NCBI GenBank assembly: GCA_050084985.1
Contig: JBITNC010000001.1
Location: 135,284,001-135,348,000 of the forward strand
DNA length: 64,000 bases
Origin: Nageia nagi
Lineage: Eukaryota > Pinophyta
Direction of reading: 5' to 3'
Shown here: positions 52,074 through 64,000 of the stretch, one piece after another
Numbering within the stretch: the first letter of the stretch is position 1
Layout: each line of letters starts with the position of its first letter
Program-made: the position numbers and the translations under genes
The notes under the pieces: generated by a model
Told to the model about the DNA's origin: nothing
Databases searched by the model: none
Seen by the model: only the letters and a program-made list of their open reading frames with translations

Positions 52074-53631
52074 AAGTATTTCAAGTAATTTAATTATTAT
52101 ATTTTATATATATTTATAGAATAAAGTGCAATATTATTCAATTATATTCTTTTGATGATAAGTATAAGGAGTACTAGCTATTAAGATATCTTAGTCAATG
52201 ATGGAACCTTGCATCTATTTAAGGGGAGAAAGATATGACATTAATTATATTGAAACACTAATAGATACACTAATACATAATATTGATCTATGTATCTCAA
52301 CACAACCAATAAAGTATGGTTTTGAGGCTTTATTGCTTATTGTATTTCTTATTCATGATATTGTAGTTCAGGTATAATAAACTTGGTTAGAAATTTTGAT
52401 GACACACAAAAATTTGAAGATACTAAAGGAGGTGAGTGTTGTAGTATGGTATACCATAGTACATTGGTGCTCCATGTTGGATGAGGAATGAGGATTTAAA
52501 ATTCAAGACTAAGTGATGTTGAGATTGATAAACCAGGATTTATATTGTGATCCACTTAAAATTGGTAAATGATCATTTTGTAATTCATTTCAATTTAAAT
52601 TTGATTATGGTAAGGTCAATAGAAGCATTTGGTATTTTGAAATATAATTATTCAAAATTAAGTTATTTTATTTATTATAATTGATATCAAATTAACTAAG
52701 TAGAATCAATTTTTAGTATCAACAAATATGTGTACTTGACTTATGTTTGTAACCCTTAGGTTTATTAAGTATTGCATTTTTCTATAGAATTTTTTATTAG
52801 AAACCCTAGGTTTGTTTGGCTTTTTAGTAGTATTAATTTTATACAAAGTCAAAATATAAAATTATTGCTTTAAAATTATTAGAAAATACATAAATTTTAA
52901 TTTTGCAAAAAAATATTCTTGAGGATAACCATATAATTTGAAGGTCATTTTATTGAATTTGGTGAGATCTTAGATTGAAATATTTTGTTGAAACCATACC
53001 AAGGACTATTTGTGATATTAAAAGATCATATTTTGAGTACATAGCTTATCAATGCTCTCTAAATAAATTATAAAACTATTATGTATCAATTTGATAATAC
53101 TATATCCTATATTTATATCATATTACATAGTACCACTTTATGTATTTTTTCTTTGCATTACTAATATAGTATTATGAATTGTATGATAATACTATAACCT
53201 ATATTTATATCATATTACATAATGCCACTTTATGTATTTTTGCTTTCCATTACTAGTATAGTGTTATGAACTGTATTGTATGTTGCCTTCGAGAAATATG
53301 AATTAACCCAAGTCCAAGTTGAGAGTGTTTCGTAAAGAAATAAAAATTATAAGGTTAACATGCTAAATTTAGTAGAGATCTTATACAATTCCATAAAAAT
53401 ACACATTTGATGCACTAGGTAAAATATAAAATTATATCTAAAATATTTAGGTAAATGTGTTCTTTCTTAGGAAATGGAAGTGAAATGATTGATAATATTA
53501 CTAGTGATGATATGAAAAATGATATTTCTTTTGGTACTAATATTGTTGAAATTCTTTTCAATATTGGTAGAACTAATACTATAAAAGAAAATAGTGGTAT
53601 TGATAAACAAAAGATTCAAAAATAGAAACTA
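52074..53631. other. Intergenic DNA with possible copia debris
   Basis: AAAGGAGGTGAG followed by TGTTGTAGTATGG (near 52,424-52,448) looks like a polypurine tract plus LTR start, but I found no partner LTR. A 92-bp tandem duplication lies at 53,092-53,275. No protein recognised. Confidence 0.45.
53092..53275. repeat. 92-bp tandem duplication
   Basis: TGATAATACTATATCCTATA at 53,092 recurs as TGATAATACTATAACCTATA at 53,184. The full 92-bp units are over 90% identical by eye. Confidence 0.9.
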
Positions 53632-53860
53632 ATGGAGAGTATGTGTATGAACGTCTCGGTGGTTCGCCATTGTTAGGGTTGCCTTCTCTCTCTCTGGTAG
53701 AGATATGGTAGCCAGAAACCTCACTCCAACTGGGGATTTGGATGTGTTAAGTACAGAGTCTTTTATAAGTGGAATGCTTGACTTATATCGCCAACGATAA
53801 TAGGAGCGAACGGAACACAATTGCGTTGAAGGGTAGATTTTCAACGTAGATGGTGCCTAC
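53632..53860 (-). pseudogene. UGT promoter plus first 13 codons (truncated UGT)
   Basis: An ATG at 53,670 opens MANHRDVHTHTLH then a stop, matching the N-terminus of the intact UGT (MANHAEVQTHTLH). A TATA box (TATAAAAG, 53,767-53,760) lies about 90 bases upstream as in the intact gene, and the leader and upstream GCGTTGAAGGGTAGAT string are conserved. Homology ends abruptly at codon 13, before the catalytic His, where unrelated AT-rich DNA begins. The promoter may still be functional, but no enzyme can be made. Confidence 0.9.
53760..53767 (-). promoter_or_regulatory. TATA box of the truncated UGT
   Basis: TATAAAAG on the minus strand at the same distance from the ATG as in the intact UGT. 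Confidence 0.7.
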
Positions 53861-54188
53861 TGCTGAAGATACTTATTCTCCGTGTAGAATAGAGGGTTTC
53901 ATATCCAATCAAATTAATACATTACAACAAATATAAAACAAACAATACTCTTAAGATGATATTGAGTCGATATTATCACTCACTGCAGCTACAAACTACC
54001 ATAGAATCGGTATCCATGTGCACGTTCCACCAGATATATGTACTACAGCATTCAAGTGCGATTTTACCATAACAGTGATATTATGACAAACAATTCCTAC
54101 CCTATGTCAGTTTTTAAAGTATGTGTACTACGAAATTAACATGGAAAACATGCCATCTTCAATCTGAAATTTAGGATCTCAGGACCCT

Positions 54189-56107
54189 TCGTCAATTTTT
54201 GTGCTTGTATCTTCTATTATTATTTTTAAATCTATTAGTAACTTTCATAAGATCTAAGTGCTTATTTGTGTATAATATATGTAGCGAGCTTCATCATTAA
54301 GGTTATTATAAATCTTATAAAATGTTCAGAATAAATTTGAATGTGATGCTTTTCTAAATCTCAATTTCAAAGGATTTACAGAGAAGAATTTAAGCTGATA
54401 TCAAATTAGGCATGTTTCTTATTATTACTACACCAATATTTGTATATAGAATTGCATTAGATAATTGTATAGTAATGTTGCATTATATTCTAGTTATATT
54501 TTTTATGAAGTTTTAATTTTTATTTATTAGATTGGATAATTTTTATTATTTTTTTTCTTAATTTTTATTTATTAGATATGGATAAGTTTTATTTATTAGA
54601 TGTTCATAAATATCATGAATTATTTGTATTCTTTTGTTACTTGCATTTATTCATAAAGAGAATCATGAAGTGAGGTGTGTAAAACTTCACACCAATACAC
54701 AAGAACTAAATAGACCCAACTAATGAAATTGAGTTTTCACATTTCCTTAAGGTATATCAAAAGGTTGTCCTAGGTGATTATTATCATTTTTATCTCTAAA
54801 AACCCATTGATTGTATATTTATTATTGTAAACTACATTTATTATTATAAGAAGCGGACTCTCATATATAATTATTACAATTAATAATATGTTTAAGGGAG
54901 GTCCCAAACCTCCCTAATTATCATAATAAAATATTGGATTAAATGATATTTTTGTGAAATAATAATGTAATATATCCCACTTTAATTACATAGTATATAT
55001 TTATAAAAGTAGCATAACAAATTGGACTAATCACATCTGGCCAACAAATCCATATAGAATGTAACAAACTAGACAAAATATTTGAGTGGATAAATTACTG
55101 TCATTTAAAACACTCTAAAAAAACCCCTCACACCCCCATATTATATCATTATCCAAATGCGTATACATATAATAACAACTGCTTGATGAACACACTCTAT
55201 AGTTCATCAACACATATGAGATAAATAGAGACATACATATCTACTCATGATAAGTAATAGTGTAACTAGTCTCACTTTGCTTCTTCACTAGGACTAACCT
55301 TATTAGACATGTAACCATGTATAACCAACTATCAATGATTCATTAATATATTTGGATAGATACATACATAATATACAAATGTCAAAGTTGTGAATAAGAA
55401 TATTGGGGACACATATAAGAAATCATGAATAAATAGATAGGGATGTAGACATTATCCAATACAAAATTTGTAAGTAGGGATATACACACTATCTAATATC
55501 AATGTTGTAAGAAGGGAGACAAGAACTATTGAACACCAATATTCTAAAAAAGGATACACACTACCATTACAATAATCAATTATCATTCAATAATTATTAT
55601 TTAGAATAAACATAACCTATCATATCTATAAACTTATATATGGGGATAAACATAATAAGTGTCACATAGCCACATGTAGCACTAATTATGAATAGCGACT
55701 CATACAACTATTCATAAGAAATGATTTTAAATCAATTTTTAAAAATATTTTGTTTTGTTTCCTTATAAGAAGGCTACTTACTATTTACTTTCCATTCCTA
55801 ATTATCTTCATTTATAATGAATGCATTGTTAATCTTAAATTTACCATCTACTAGGTCCTTAGTTATCTATATTCATTCAATCACTCTTTGGCATTAGTTA
55901 TCACATTAGAAGTGAACAAGCTTTTACTTAGATATCTGACTAGTGGATGAAAGACTATGCTGCTACTTTTTTGTAAATATCACCTTTTCTTCAACTATTA
56001 AGTCATTTTTTTTTTAATTTGATTTTATTCAAGGAGTAGCGATGAAATTATATTTTCAAAGTTGCATTCATCTTATTAAATGTGAACATAAAAATATCAT
56101 ATCTAGA
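54189..56107. repeat. Dispersed ~2-kb repeat, copy B
   Basis: Collinear with 6,307-8,356, starting CGTCAATTTTTGTGCTTGTA and ending AATATCATATCTAGA. It lies directly upstream of the truncated UGT promoter, whereas copy A lies upstream of the subtilase pseudogene. No coding content or terminal structure identifies the element type. Confidence 0.85.
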
Positions 56108-57844
56108 TGGCATACTATTCAAATAAAGATATTTTGTATCATTATCATTTAAATTAGCATTAACCTAAGGTAGCTACTTCAATAAGAAATAAAACATACT
56201 AATATTTTTTATAATATTATCATGTACATTACTATTAATTTGAGCTAGTTTATTTTGGACTTAGTATATAAGCTACCTTATTGGTAAACAGAGGGATTCA
56301 CACAAACCCAACAACTATATGAACATCATTAAATATTTTTATATCTCATTAATTAAAAGAGGGATATAGGGAAACAATCCAAGCTACGTTTCACTAAGAA
56401 TACAAACATACAAACCATATCCAAATTTATGAGGCTATCATATATGAGTCATGTTCAACTTCTTCCAAAGTATTTCATTATTTTTGGGATTTTAGGAAAG
56501 CTTTCAAATTTTTAATATTGTACCTCTATATATACTTTTTGAGAGAGACACCAATCATTTTTAATCTTTGAATAATTTTTTATAATAATATTCAAGTTAT
56601 ACAAAAATATTATTAGACATTATTGGTCCTCTCAAGGCCTTTTTGATAAAATTCTCAATATCATAGGATCATAATAAGGTTACCCACATTCCCCCACACT
56701 TTTAATGATCTTCAAATCATATACACATGCAACATTTAATTACATACTTCATAATATCTTGATTTGTATCACCCTTTACATTGATGATATTATTGTTATA
56801 GTTTTAATTGATAAGATAATCCAATATAAATTGAATGTAATATATGATTTTTGTACTTTAAGATAATTATTGATGAATCTTACCAACACCAAGTCCATTA
56901 TGTTATATACTACCATGGAGGTATAACCTATCTTCATTTTTCAATCTTCAGGGATAAGAAGCGGAGAACACCACCTCCTATGTATACCTCATTTTTTTTT
57001 CATTGAGCCAACATTTAAGATGAAGCATTTTTCCTAAGCTCACATTTATAAGGGATATATAACCCTTTCCTTACTTGAGAGGATTTTATTTACAACTCAT
57101 ATATAGATATTCTAGTATAGATAAATATTTTTTATACCTTTTTCAAACCAACTATAATTTGCAGTCTAATGATCTATGGGACCCTATTCTTGGGCTAACT
57201 GAATGTGCTCATGTTGAATAAGTTCAAATAATTTTTCTTTGTAGTTTTATATGGTGTAAGAACATGATTCCTCACTTTATTACCCTTGTAGGGTTCATAG
57301 ATTCACATATGTTGTTTAATAGTTTTGTTAATGATCATTACCTATCTTCACAAGCTTCACACTATGGGAGACACCCTTTACACGTCTTGAATATATGCTT
57401 ACCTTAATTTATACTCCATAATGACCCTTTGATTGAGTTTTAAGGGGAAAAGAAGGGATTTTTATTCTTAGGTATCTATACCATTAGGGCACATTCGTAT
57501 TCATATTATCAAACTTCCTCCTTATTCCCTTGTAGATCATTAGCTTCTATCACATAATAATATGGCAAAGATACTTCATGAGATTTGAAAATATATCATT
57601 CTTTCATATAACTATTATATTTGGATCCCTTTCATAATCCCTATTTTCTTAATACCTCCTTATTACTTTTGACAACCTACAACACATGATATACATGTAT
57701 CTATTAGAGAACTTTAAATTTGCTCCCACTAGCTCCACATTGAGACAAATTATTAGATACTAAGAGAGGAATGGATATGCATATTTTTAAATTTATGAAA
57801 ATTTGATACTCTACATCATTTTATTCTCCATTATCTCATTTACT
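56108..57844. other. AT-rich intergenic DNA, nothing recognised
   Basis: Broken frames only. No retroelement motif could be assigned with confidence. Confidence 0.5.
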
Positions 57845-58155
57845 ATGAGATTTGAGGTAGATTTCATTAACTCTTTATGGTTGCATCTACATCACATATA
57901 TCTTTTAATTTAAGAAGCAACCTAATTTAATTGATAGAGGGGATCTAATTTAGGTGCCTCCCACCCTTAACAGCCTCAACTTATCATAAAGTATTTCATA
58001 AATTTTGATATACCAATGGATGATACAAATATTTTTCAAAAATAATAAGCACCAAATCATCTAAGCATTAATAGGGTCACTAGATAATGTACCCATGGAT
58101 ATTTTGGACTACTAATCAATAGTAAGCATACACATACTAATGAATTATTTTATAA
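57845..58155. repeat. ~310-bp repeat, copy A (uninterrupted at the LTR site)
   Basis: Collinear with 60,518-60,833. Shared strings include AAGAAGCAACCTAATTTAAT and AATAATAAGCACCAAATCAT, and GATAATGTACCCATGGATAT. This copy continues (ATAATTATATTCATCATCC) where the other is interrupted by an LTR, so it shows what the insertion site looked like. Confidence 0.9.
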
Positions 58156-58364
58156 TTATATTCATCATCCTTTTGATGATATATGAGAGATTAGTTCATG
58201 AGGTTAAGAGAGAGTTCTTCTAATAGGATGAGTTTAAGAAAATGAGTCCACATAAAGAGGAAGTCTTGCAAGAAGCTGAGACTAACTATCAAATTCTTAT
58301 TTACTAATAACGTTACATTTTTTAATAATTTAAAAAAATTATACCAAGATAAGTTATACATAGT

Positions 58365-58810
58365 TCTCTACAATTTTTTTTTAAATTGATAAGTTTAAGT
58401 AAAATTATGCATGTCGTACATGAGCAATTTTCGAAACAACAATCATGACCAATGTAAAATTAATAATAAGAAATTTATTTATGAAAAAAATATAAAACAA
58501 AATCTAGGATAAGCTTTAGTATATCAGGTATTTTTTCCCAAAATGATTTTAAAAAAATACTTTGATTTAGGTCAAACTATGCTTGTTGGACACATGCACA
58601 GTATGGTACTGAAATAGTATATTTTAAAAAGTGGTTTTTACTCATCCCTTTCAAAATTTAACTTTTATTTTTTAAGTATTAGAATAAATTACATATTTGA
58701 AAACTAGAATCTGAGTAGTACATTTTGAGATCAATTATGATGAAACATGAAAAATAAGGAACACTTCCACTTTTTGGCCAAAATGTGGACCCAACTTCTT
58801 CCATTGACCC
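58365..58810. repeat. Dispersed ~0.5-kb repeat, copy B
   Basis: Collinear with 22,985-23,495, with shorter A runs. No terminal inverted repeats seen. Confidence 0.75.
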
Positions 58811-58869
58811 AATGGATGATCCCTCATCTTCATAGTTGATGTATGTGACCCAAATAAAATATTAAAAAA

Positions 58870-59201
58870 TATCCAAAACTTACTTCAATAGATTTGAGAA
58901 GTTAATGTGGTGTAAGTATATGTTTGAAATTCTAAGTATAGCCAATGGTGTGTCTCTTTGATTTCATGTAGTCCATTTAGTTAGAATAATATATTAGATA
59001 GATAGTTAGTGATTTAGGTGTTTAGATAAATAAAATAAAAGTAATGTTAAATTATTAATATTACTAATGTAATATTTTATAATTAGGATTTCTATGTTGA
59101 AATCATTACTTCGCAAGAATGTAACTCCATAATATACTTGTACTTTAACTTATCTCTTCTTAATAATGAGATAATTTAGTTTTCTCTTTCAATTTTTAAT
59201 A
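58870..59201 (+). repeat. Copia-type 5' LTR fragment
   Basis: The last ~100 bases (ATACTTGTACTTTAACTTATC, AATAATGAGATAATTTAGTT, CTCTTTCAATTTTTAATA) have the typical make-up of a copia LTR end and are followed by a degenerate Met primer site (TGTTATTAGAGAAGG, 59,202-59,216). The left boundary is uncertain. Confidence 0.6.
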
Positions 59202-59316
59202 TGTTATTAGAGAAGGACCAAAATTTTATCTCTCTCTCAATGTGCCCTAAAGTGATGGTTCTTATCCATGACTAAGAGATGATTGTTGTGAAGAACAAGA
59301 AAGTTCAAGATCAATG

Positions 59317-59922
59317 TGATGGAATTGGAGGATTCCATAACCCAAGAACATTTGTATGACCTCCATCAAATATAGCAATCAATCATTCTAAAACTAATAA
59401 CACAAGAAGCATTCTCACATAGTAACACAAGATATATAGTGGTTCCTCCATCACATAGAGTACTCCACTTTAGGTCTCCTTTTCACTATACTCTCAAATA
59501 ATGTACTCTCATGGATCTCAACCATGACTCTCCTTAGCATAAAGCATAGCTTGCAAGCTTAAGACCTTACTAACTAAGATCTATACTAACATCCTTACAA
59601 CTATATTTCTATCTACTTCTCATCTTCATCACCTTACAAATCTTCACAATATGAGCTCCTTTTATAGGACTCAAAACTAAATTTAGGTAGTTAACTAACC
59701 TAACCATAATTGGTTAGTTAACCTAGGTTACAATATAAAATTACATTTAATTATTAGTGGAGACACTATTCCACCTAACAAATCCTATTTTAAGTTGGAT
59801 GGAGAATACTATTCTACCCACCATGCATGAACTTCATTATCACTTAATAAACTTTAGGTGATTATTAATATGTTAAAGCATATTAATTACAAAATACCCT
59901 AAGTAACTTTATAGTTCTAACA
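59317..59922 (-). mobile_element. Solo LTR, 606 bp, target duplication CAATG
   Basis: On the minus strand it begins TGTTAGAACTATAAAGTTAC and ends CCAATTCCATCA, with TG...CA termini. CAATG occurs on both sides (59,312-59,316 and 59,923-59,927). A TATA box (TATAAAAGGAGCTC) lies at 59,669-59,656 on the minus strand. No internal element sequence is present, so it is the product of LTR-LTR recombination. It is inserted within copia-like sequence. Confidence 0.9.
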
Positions 59923-59927
59923 CAATG

Positions 59928-60020
59928 AAGTATAGGTGTTATCACTAGCATAAACCTATTAGAGAAGTACTTAGAGATGTAAGAAATCTTTTATTTACAA
60001 AATGAAAGTGTTGGAGCTAG
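59928..60020 (+). pseudogene. Possible copia Gag zinc-knuckle remnant
   Basis: Reading across the solo LTR (one CAATG removed), SSRSMKYRCYH, a stop, HKPIREVLRDVRNLL resembles a CCHC knuckle of copia Gag (C-Y-x-C-x-K-P-G-H-x-x-R-D-C-R). Two Cys and the Gly are lost. Tentative. Confidence 0.4.
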
Positions 60021-60517
60021 CCTAGCATGTCCAAAATATATAAATCAGAGTAGCATATATTATGAAATTCAATACCTAATGTAATTTTTGTTAGTTTATA
60101 TAAGAAAAAAGTATTAATATAACACACTAGACACACATAGCACCCTATTCAAGAGAATAGTATAATCAATATTTGTAGTAATAAAAATGTAAAGACATAT
60201 TATGGAAGCTAGCAAAATGTCCATTACATGTCCACCAACATGGATGATGATTAAAATATGTATGTCAAATTCCACATATAGAGTGCATATAGAAGAGCCC
60301 GTATCCATATTCCAGCCCAATGTTGTCTACTATTATCTTGAAAAATGAATTTGAGAGTGATATTCATATCTGCTACCAACTGCAACCCCTTATCTCTTCA
60401 TGAATCATAAGAGTTGAAGATATATTACACACATAGAGAGTAGAGTTTTTATATATTTATAGTAAACAAAATCACTAGTGAATAATATAGATGAATATTC
60501 CTCCTACATCCATCTAC

Positions 60518-60833
60518 TAAGAGATTTGAGGTATTTTTCACTACCACTTTATGATTGACTCTATATCACATGTATCTTTCATTTTAAGAAGCAACCTAAT
60601 TTAATCTATAGAGGGGATCTAATTAAGGTGCCTCCAACCCCTCATAATATCAACTTATCATAAAGTATTTCACAAACTTTGATAGATTGAGGGAGGGTAC
60701 AAATATTTATCAAAAATAATAAGCACCAAATCATCTAAGCATTAGTAAGATCATTAGATAATGTACCCATGGATATTTTAGACTACTAATCAATGGTAAA
60801 AATACACATATCAATAAATTATTTAGTAGTTAT
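60518..60833. repeat. ~310-bp repeat, copy B (interrupted by an LTR)
   Basis: Matches 57,845-58,155 and ends exactly where the LTR at 60,834 starts. The last five bases are GTTAT. Confidence 0.85.
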
Positions 60834-61466
60834 TGTAGAAACCTAAAAATAAATTATTATTATTTAAATAATTCATTTTATAGCATCAAGGGTATTTATT
60901 ATAAAAAGAGGTTAAAATAATACCCAAGGTAATGTAATTAATGTAATGGACCATTTTAGAATGTAATAAGGGGTCAAATATATAAAAGACTCCTCAAATG
61001 ATGTAATGTGCAATGATCCCAAGAATATAGGAAGATAAGGATGTTGCTATATAAAGATATGAAGGGCAACACAAAAGGTATCATGAAAGGGCATCAAAGA
61101 TCCTAGAGAAGGACTCCAATGAATGCAATATTACTCTATTCTACCAATAATGATATTTTGTAACACCACCTCTACATAGATATGTTAAACCCTTTGCTTC
61201 ATTGTTGCATGCTTTATTCTCTTTATAGTTCTATGTATTCTATGAAGCCAGAGGTATAGCAGTTATGGGCCATTAGTGATGTGCATATGGATGAATGCAT
61301 GTTTGTGTTTGATGAATGGATTTCTTTATGTGTTGTTTATATGATTACAAAGAAGGTAAATTGATTATCATTGTTCATTATTTCTATATTTTTTATATAT
61401 GCTTCAATAAAATTGTAGATAAATAGTGCATTTATTATACCATTTATGGGTTATTTGAGGTCTACA
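60834..61466 (+). repeat. 5' LTR, 633 bp
   Basis: Begins TGTAGA and ends TCTACA, as in the LTR at 28,939. It shares AATGGACCATT, ATACCCAA and the terminal GGTCTACATTTT string. It contains GGCCATTAGTGATGTGCATA (61,268-61,287), a copy of the recurrent palindromic motif. Confidence 0.85.
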
Positions 61467-61529
61467 TTTTGGTGAACTTGACTGTTTGATTTATCTTGCC
61501 CTCCTAGAAAGATCTTATGAGAATTCTAT

Positions 61530-62690
61530 AATGGATATACACCATCACCACATTATTAGCTATTCTTAGATGGTTAGTGCTTAGTGGCATAAAAATAAAA
61601 CAAATGGTACAAATGTTGAAAGACCTAAATACGAAATATGATGGATTAAAGAAAGAACTCATTTTGATTAATGGTTTTAGTATCTCAACCAAATCTAGTT
61701 CCACCCTTCAAGCTGGAGCTACTCCTGTTACATCATAATAAAGTATAGATGAATATGATGGTGTCTTCACCTCACCCTTATCTAAGGAGATCCATAATTT
61801 TCCCCTACCATCTGCGCATAAGGCCTCAAATTTGGAGATGTTTAGTGGCAAACAAGACCCAAAATAACATCTTATTTGCTTTCATGAGGAGTGCTTATTG
61901 AAATTAGGGTCAAAGTAGAAGTTGATGGCAAAATTTATCCCAACGATTTTGAAAGGTGATGCTAGTCAATGGTTCTATAATTTGCTTGTGGTTCAATTAA
62001 TTCTTTCAAACCATTGGTTAAGGTCTTCATGGGTCAATATAAGCACAACATCAAAGAGCAAAACACTATTATAGAATTAAATTAGATTAAAATGAAATTT
62101 GTGCTATTTTTTGATATTCCATTGTACCTATTCTTAATTTGCATGCTCCTAGCAATAAAAATGATGGTTTTGGAGTATTAGTTGAAGAAATATTGTAAAA
62201 AGAGAAAGTGTTGCTTGCATTGGGTGAGCTCAAATATACACATAATCATTTTAATAAATATAATTAGAGAACATATGCTATGAAATAAGAGAAAACCATT
62301 CATATGGATGAAAAACCTGCTACTCCTCCAAAATTGCAAAGATCAACCACTACAAAAGATTTCATATACACTTTACTAATTTAGCCAAGGTTTATTATGA
62401 GGGATATCATGAAAAAAATATTATTACAACCTTTGGAAAGATCTTTACAAGATGATAACATTCACATGGGAAAATCTAATGCTTATTGCACATATCACCA
62501 AAGAAAGGTACATACTACAAACTTTTGTAAGTCATTAGAGGAAGCTATATTGGATCTTATCACTCAAGGAAAATATCATATTGATGAAAATGCTTCAAAT
62601 CCAAGCCATATAGTTAATATTATTACAGTTGACAAGAAAGTGTGTACTAGGTTAAGAAGAGGATATCTATGCTAGGTTCCTAATTTGGTT
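61530..62690 (+). pseudogene. Gag remnant with knuckle
   Basis: Stops are frequent up to about 62,390. The final 92-codon frame (62,397-62,675) contains YCTYHQRKVHTTNFCKSLEE, the knuckle C-x2-H-x4-H-x4-C in full, followed by AILDLITQGKY. This corresponds to residues 642-670 of the intact gag at 895-3132. Confidence 0.8.
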
Positions 62691-62739
62691 ACTATGAAAT
62701 AAGTAAGTATCCCACCTAATCCAAAGACATATAGTATGA

Positions 62740-63528
62740 TTGAAGAATACACCTACAAAAATTAGCTTGTATGATCTCATTTCTACATCTACAACACATA
62801 GAGAGATCCTATATGCTTTTTTTAAAAAGGAAATTATCCCTACTAATATTTCATCCATCATATTTTCTAAAAAGCTTAGGGCTATCCAAGAATGCGATGC
62901 TATCTCCTTTTATAAATCTAAAAAAACTAAGGAAATATTAGAGGAATGTTTAGCTTTGTATATTACACCTTTGATTGATGGATGGGAAATTAAAAGGGCA
63001 ATGGTAGATAATGGGTCAATTGTAAATGTATGTTCCCATCATTTTTTGACTCAATTGCAAGAAAAAGGTGTAGAGATCCCTCCACTAGAAGAAGCTACAT
63101 TTAGGATTAAAGCTTATGATAGTTCATCTAAAAATCTAATGGGGATATCTACAATAATTATTACTATAGGAGTAAGGATAGTAGCAGCTAAATTCCAAGT
63201 GGTTGATTCAAAATTATCCTATAATCTAGTTTTGGTAAGACCTTAGCTTCATGATATGGATGCAGTCCCTTCTACTATGAATGGACAATTGAAATTTGAA
63301 TTTTAAGGTGAGGTACATATAGTATTGGAATATCCTAAGCCCTATGCACTATGTAATACATTAGATTTTGATTGCCTTATAATGACAACCCTAAGATATG
63401 AGATTGAGCCCTTAGAATATGCTAAATCGAGGGCAAATACAGAAAAGCATGTTCATATTATGGAGATAGGTATGGAATCATACAAAATTGAAGAAGATTT
63501 GTTTGCATTCATTAAATTCTTGGGATGA
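62740..63528 (+). pseudogene. Aspartic protease region of Tat-like polyprotein
   Basis: AMVDNGSIVNVCSHHFLTQL carries the active-site motif in the D-N-G form seen in some Tat-like elements, so the catalytic Asp is kept. IKAYDSSSKNLMGISTIIIT follows, then VVDSKLSYNLVLVRP, a stop at 63,246, and LHDMDAVPSTMNGQLKF, together matching YN-x-x-LGRPWLH-x-x-x-AVPST. LVR replaces LGR. A 67-codon frame (63,325-63,528) continues the polyprotein. It is broken by two stops. Confidence 0.85.
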
Positions 63529-64000
63529 TCCAAAATTCTTTCTATTAAGGGTCATTAGTGATGTGTGATCCTACCTAAAGGCTATTAATGATGTGGAAAT
63601 GATGAATATAAAGAAAGTTCTTGTTCCATTACATCAATCACACTAACTCAAACTCCTCCAACACATGCACTGTTGTCATCTAAAATGGTTAAATTCTTTC
63701 CATCACCTTTTGTTCATAAATACATGGTACAACATTAAAAATACAAAGGAGGAGGTTTAGGTATAAATGAATAAGGAATGCTTACTTTACCTAGTAACTC
63801 TAAAGCTAAAATGACTAAAATAGGATTGAGTAGTGATGGGAGTACAAAACAAAGATGGGGACCAATAAAATTTTTAAAAGAGTGCAATTTGATTGAGTTA
63901 TCTAATTATATTAATGAGGATTTATGGATTGATGATATTGTTCCACTTGCATTCAATTGCTTTACTATTGATGATGATATTCTTGAATACTTAGCGGCAC
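63529..64000 (+). other. Linker between protease and RT, broken
   Basis: Near 63,800-64,000 a readable frame (KMTKIGLSSDGSTKQRWGPI, then DLWIDDIVPLAFNCF) runs to the window edge. RT would be expected shortly beyond. Two copies of the palindromic motif lie at 63,550-63,565 and 63,580-63,597. Confidence 0.5.

Larger units (their letters stand above)
60834..64000 (+). mobile_element. Tat-like LTR retrotransposon, 5' part, runs off the window
   Basis: 5' LTR, primer-site-like motif (61,470), broken gag (about 61,530-62,690), protease (62,740-63,530), then the start of the pre-RT linker. It is related to the element at 28,939-38,084 in LTR and knuckle but, unlike it, carries a protease, so it could represent the autonomous partner lineage. 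The 3' half is outside the window. Confidence 0.85.

Overview
This window looks like nuclear DNA from a seed plant, most likely a gymnosperm. That is an inference, based on very low gene density, a composition near 30% G+C by eye, deeply decayed nested Ty3/gypsy, copia, LINE and SINE insertions, and a plant-type UDP-glycosyltransferase with a short phase-1 intron. I found no bacterial, organellar or rDNA features and no CRISPR array. Only one host gene looks intact.

Layout. 0-4.2 kb: a minus-strand Ty3/gypsy (Tat-like) element with a complete 1,001-bp 5' LTR and an uninterrupted 745-codon gag, but no pol in view. 5.3-6.1 kb: a broken subtilisin-like protease. 6.3-8.4 kb: one copy of a ~2-kb repeat whose second copy is at 54.2-56.1 kb. 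8.4-13.0 kb: a plus-strand L1-type LINE ending in poly(A). 16.4-20.8 kb: a second LINE on the minus strand that lacks its RT core. 21.4-21.7 kb: an internally deleted UGT pseudogene. 23.0-26.4 kb: a decayed minus-strand Tat-like gag-protease. 26.4-39.9 kb: a decayed chromovirus-like gypsy element, split in its protease by a complete 9.1-kb LTR element (28,939-38,084, target duplication GTTAT). The inserted element has gag and no pol, and on its antisense strand it carries a decayed plant-mobile-domain gene with an intron. 43.5-45.1 kb: the intact UGT, with a perfect 52-bp inverted repeat in its promoter. 48.98-49.10 kb: an (AT)60 tract. 51.6-52.1 kb: a SINE with two tRNA-like promoter units. 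53.6-53.9 kb: a third UGT locus reduced to its promoter and 13 codons. 58.9-60.1 kb: copia remnants holding a solo LTR (target duplication CAATG). 60.8 kb to the end: the 5' half of another element related to the 9.1-kb one.

How the pieces relate. The three UGT loci share strand, TATA position and 5' leader, so they look like the remains of a tandem cluster split apart by transposons, with one survivor expected to glucosylate a small molecule in the cytosol. The Tat-like elements at 0.9-4.2, 28.9-38.1 and 60.8-64 kb share a primer-site-like motif (TGGTGAAC) directly after the 5' LTR, and also share a gag ending in a C-x2-H-x4-H-type knuckle. The 9.1-kb and 60.8-kb elements also have related LTRs. 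In their LTRs and noncoding parts they carry repeated short palindromes centred on CACTAGTG-like cores. The antisense plant-mobile-domain gene and these palindromes are the most unusual structures in the window. Most nonsense codons I could place in the decayed antisense gene are TAG at likely CAG positions, as expected from long-term cytosine methylation.
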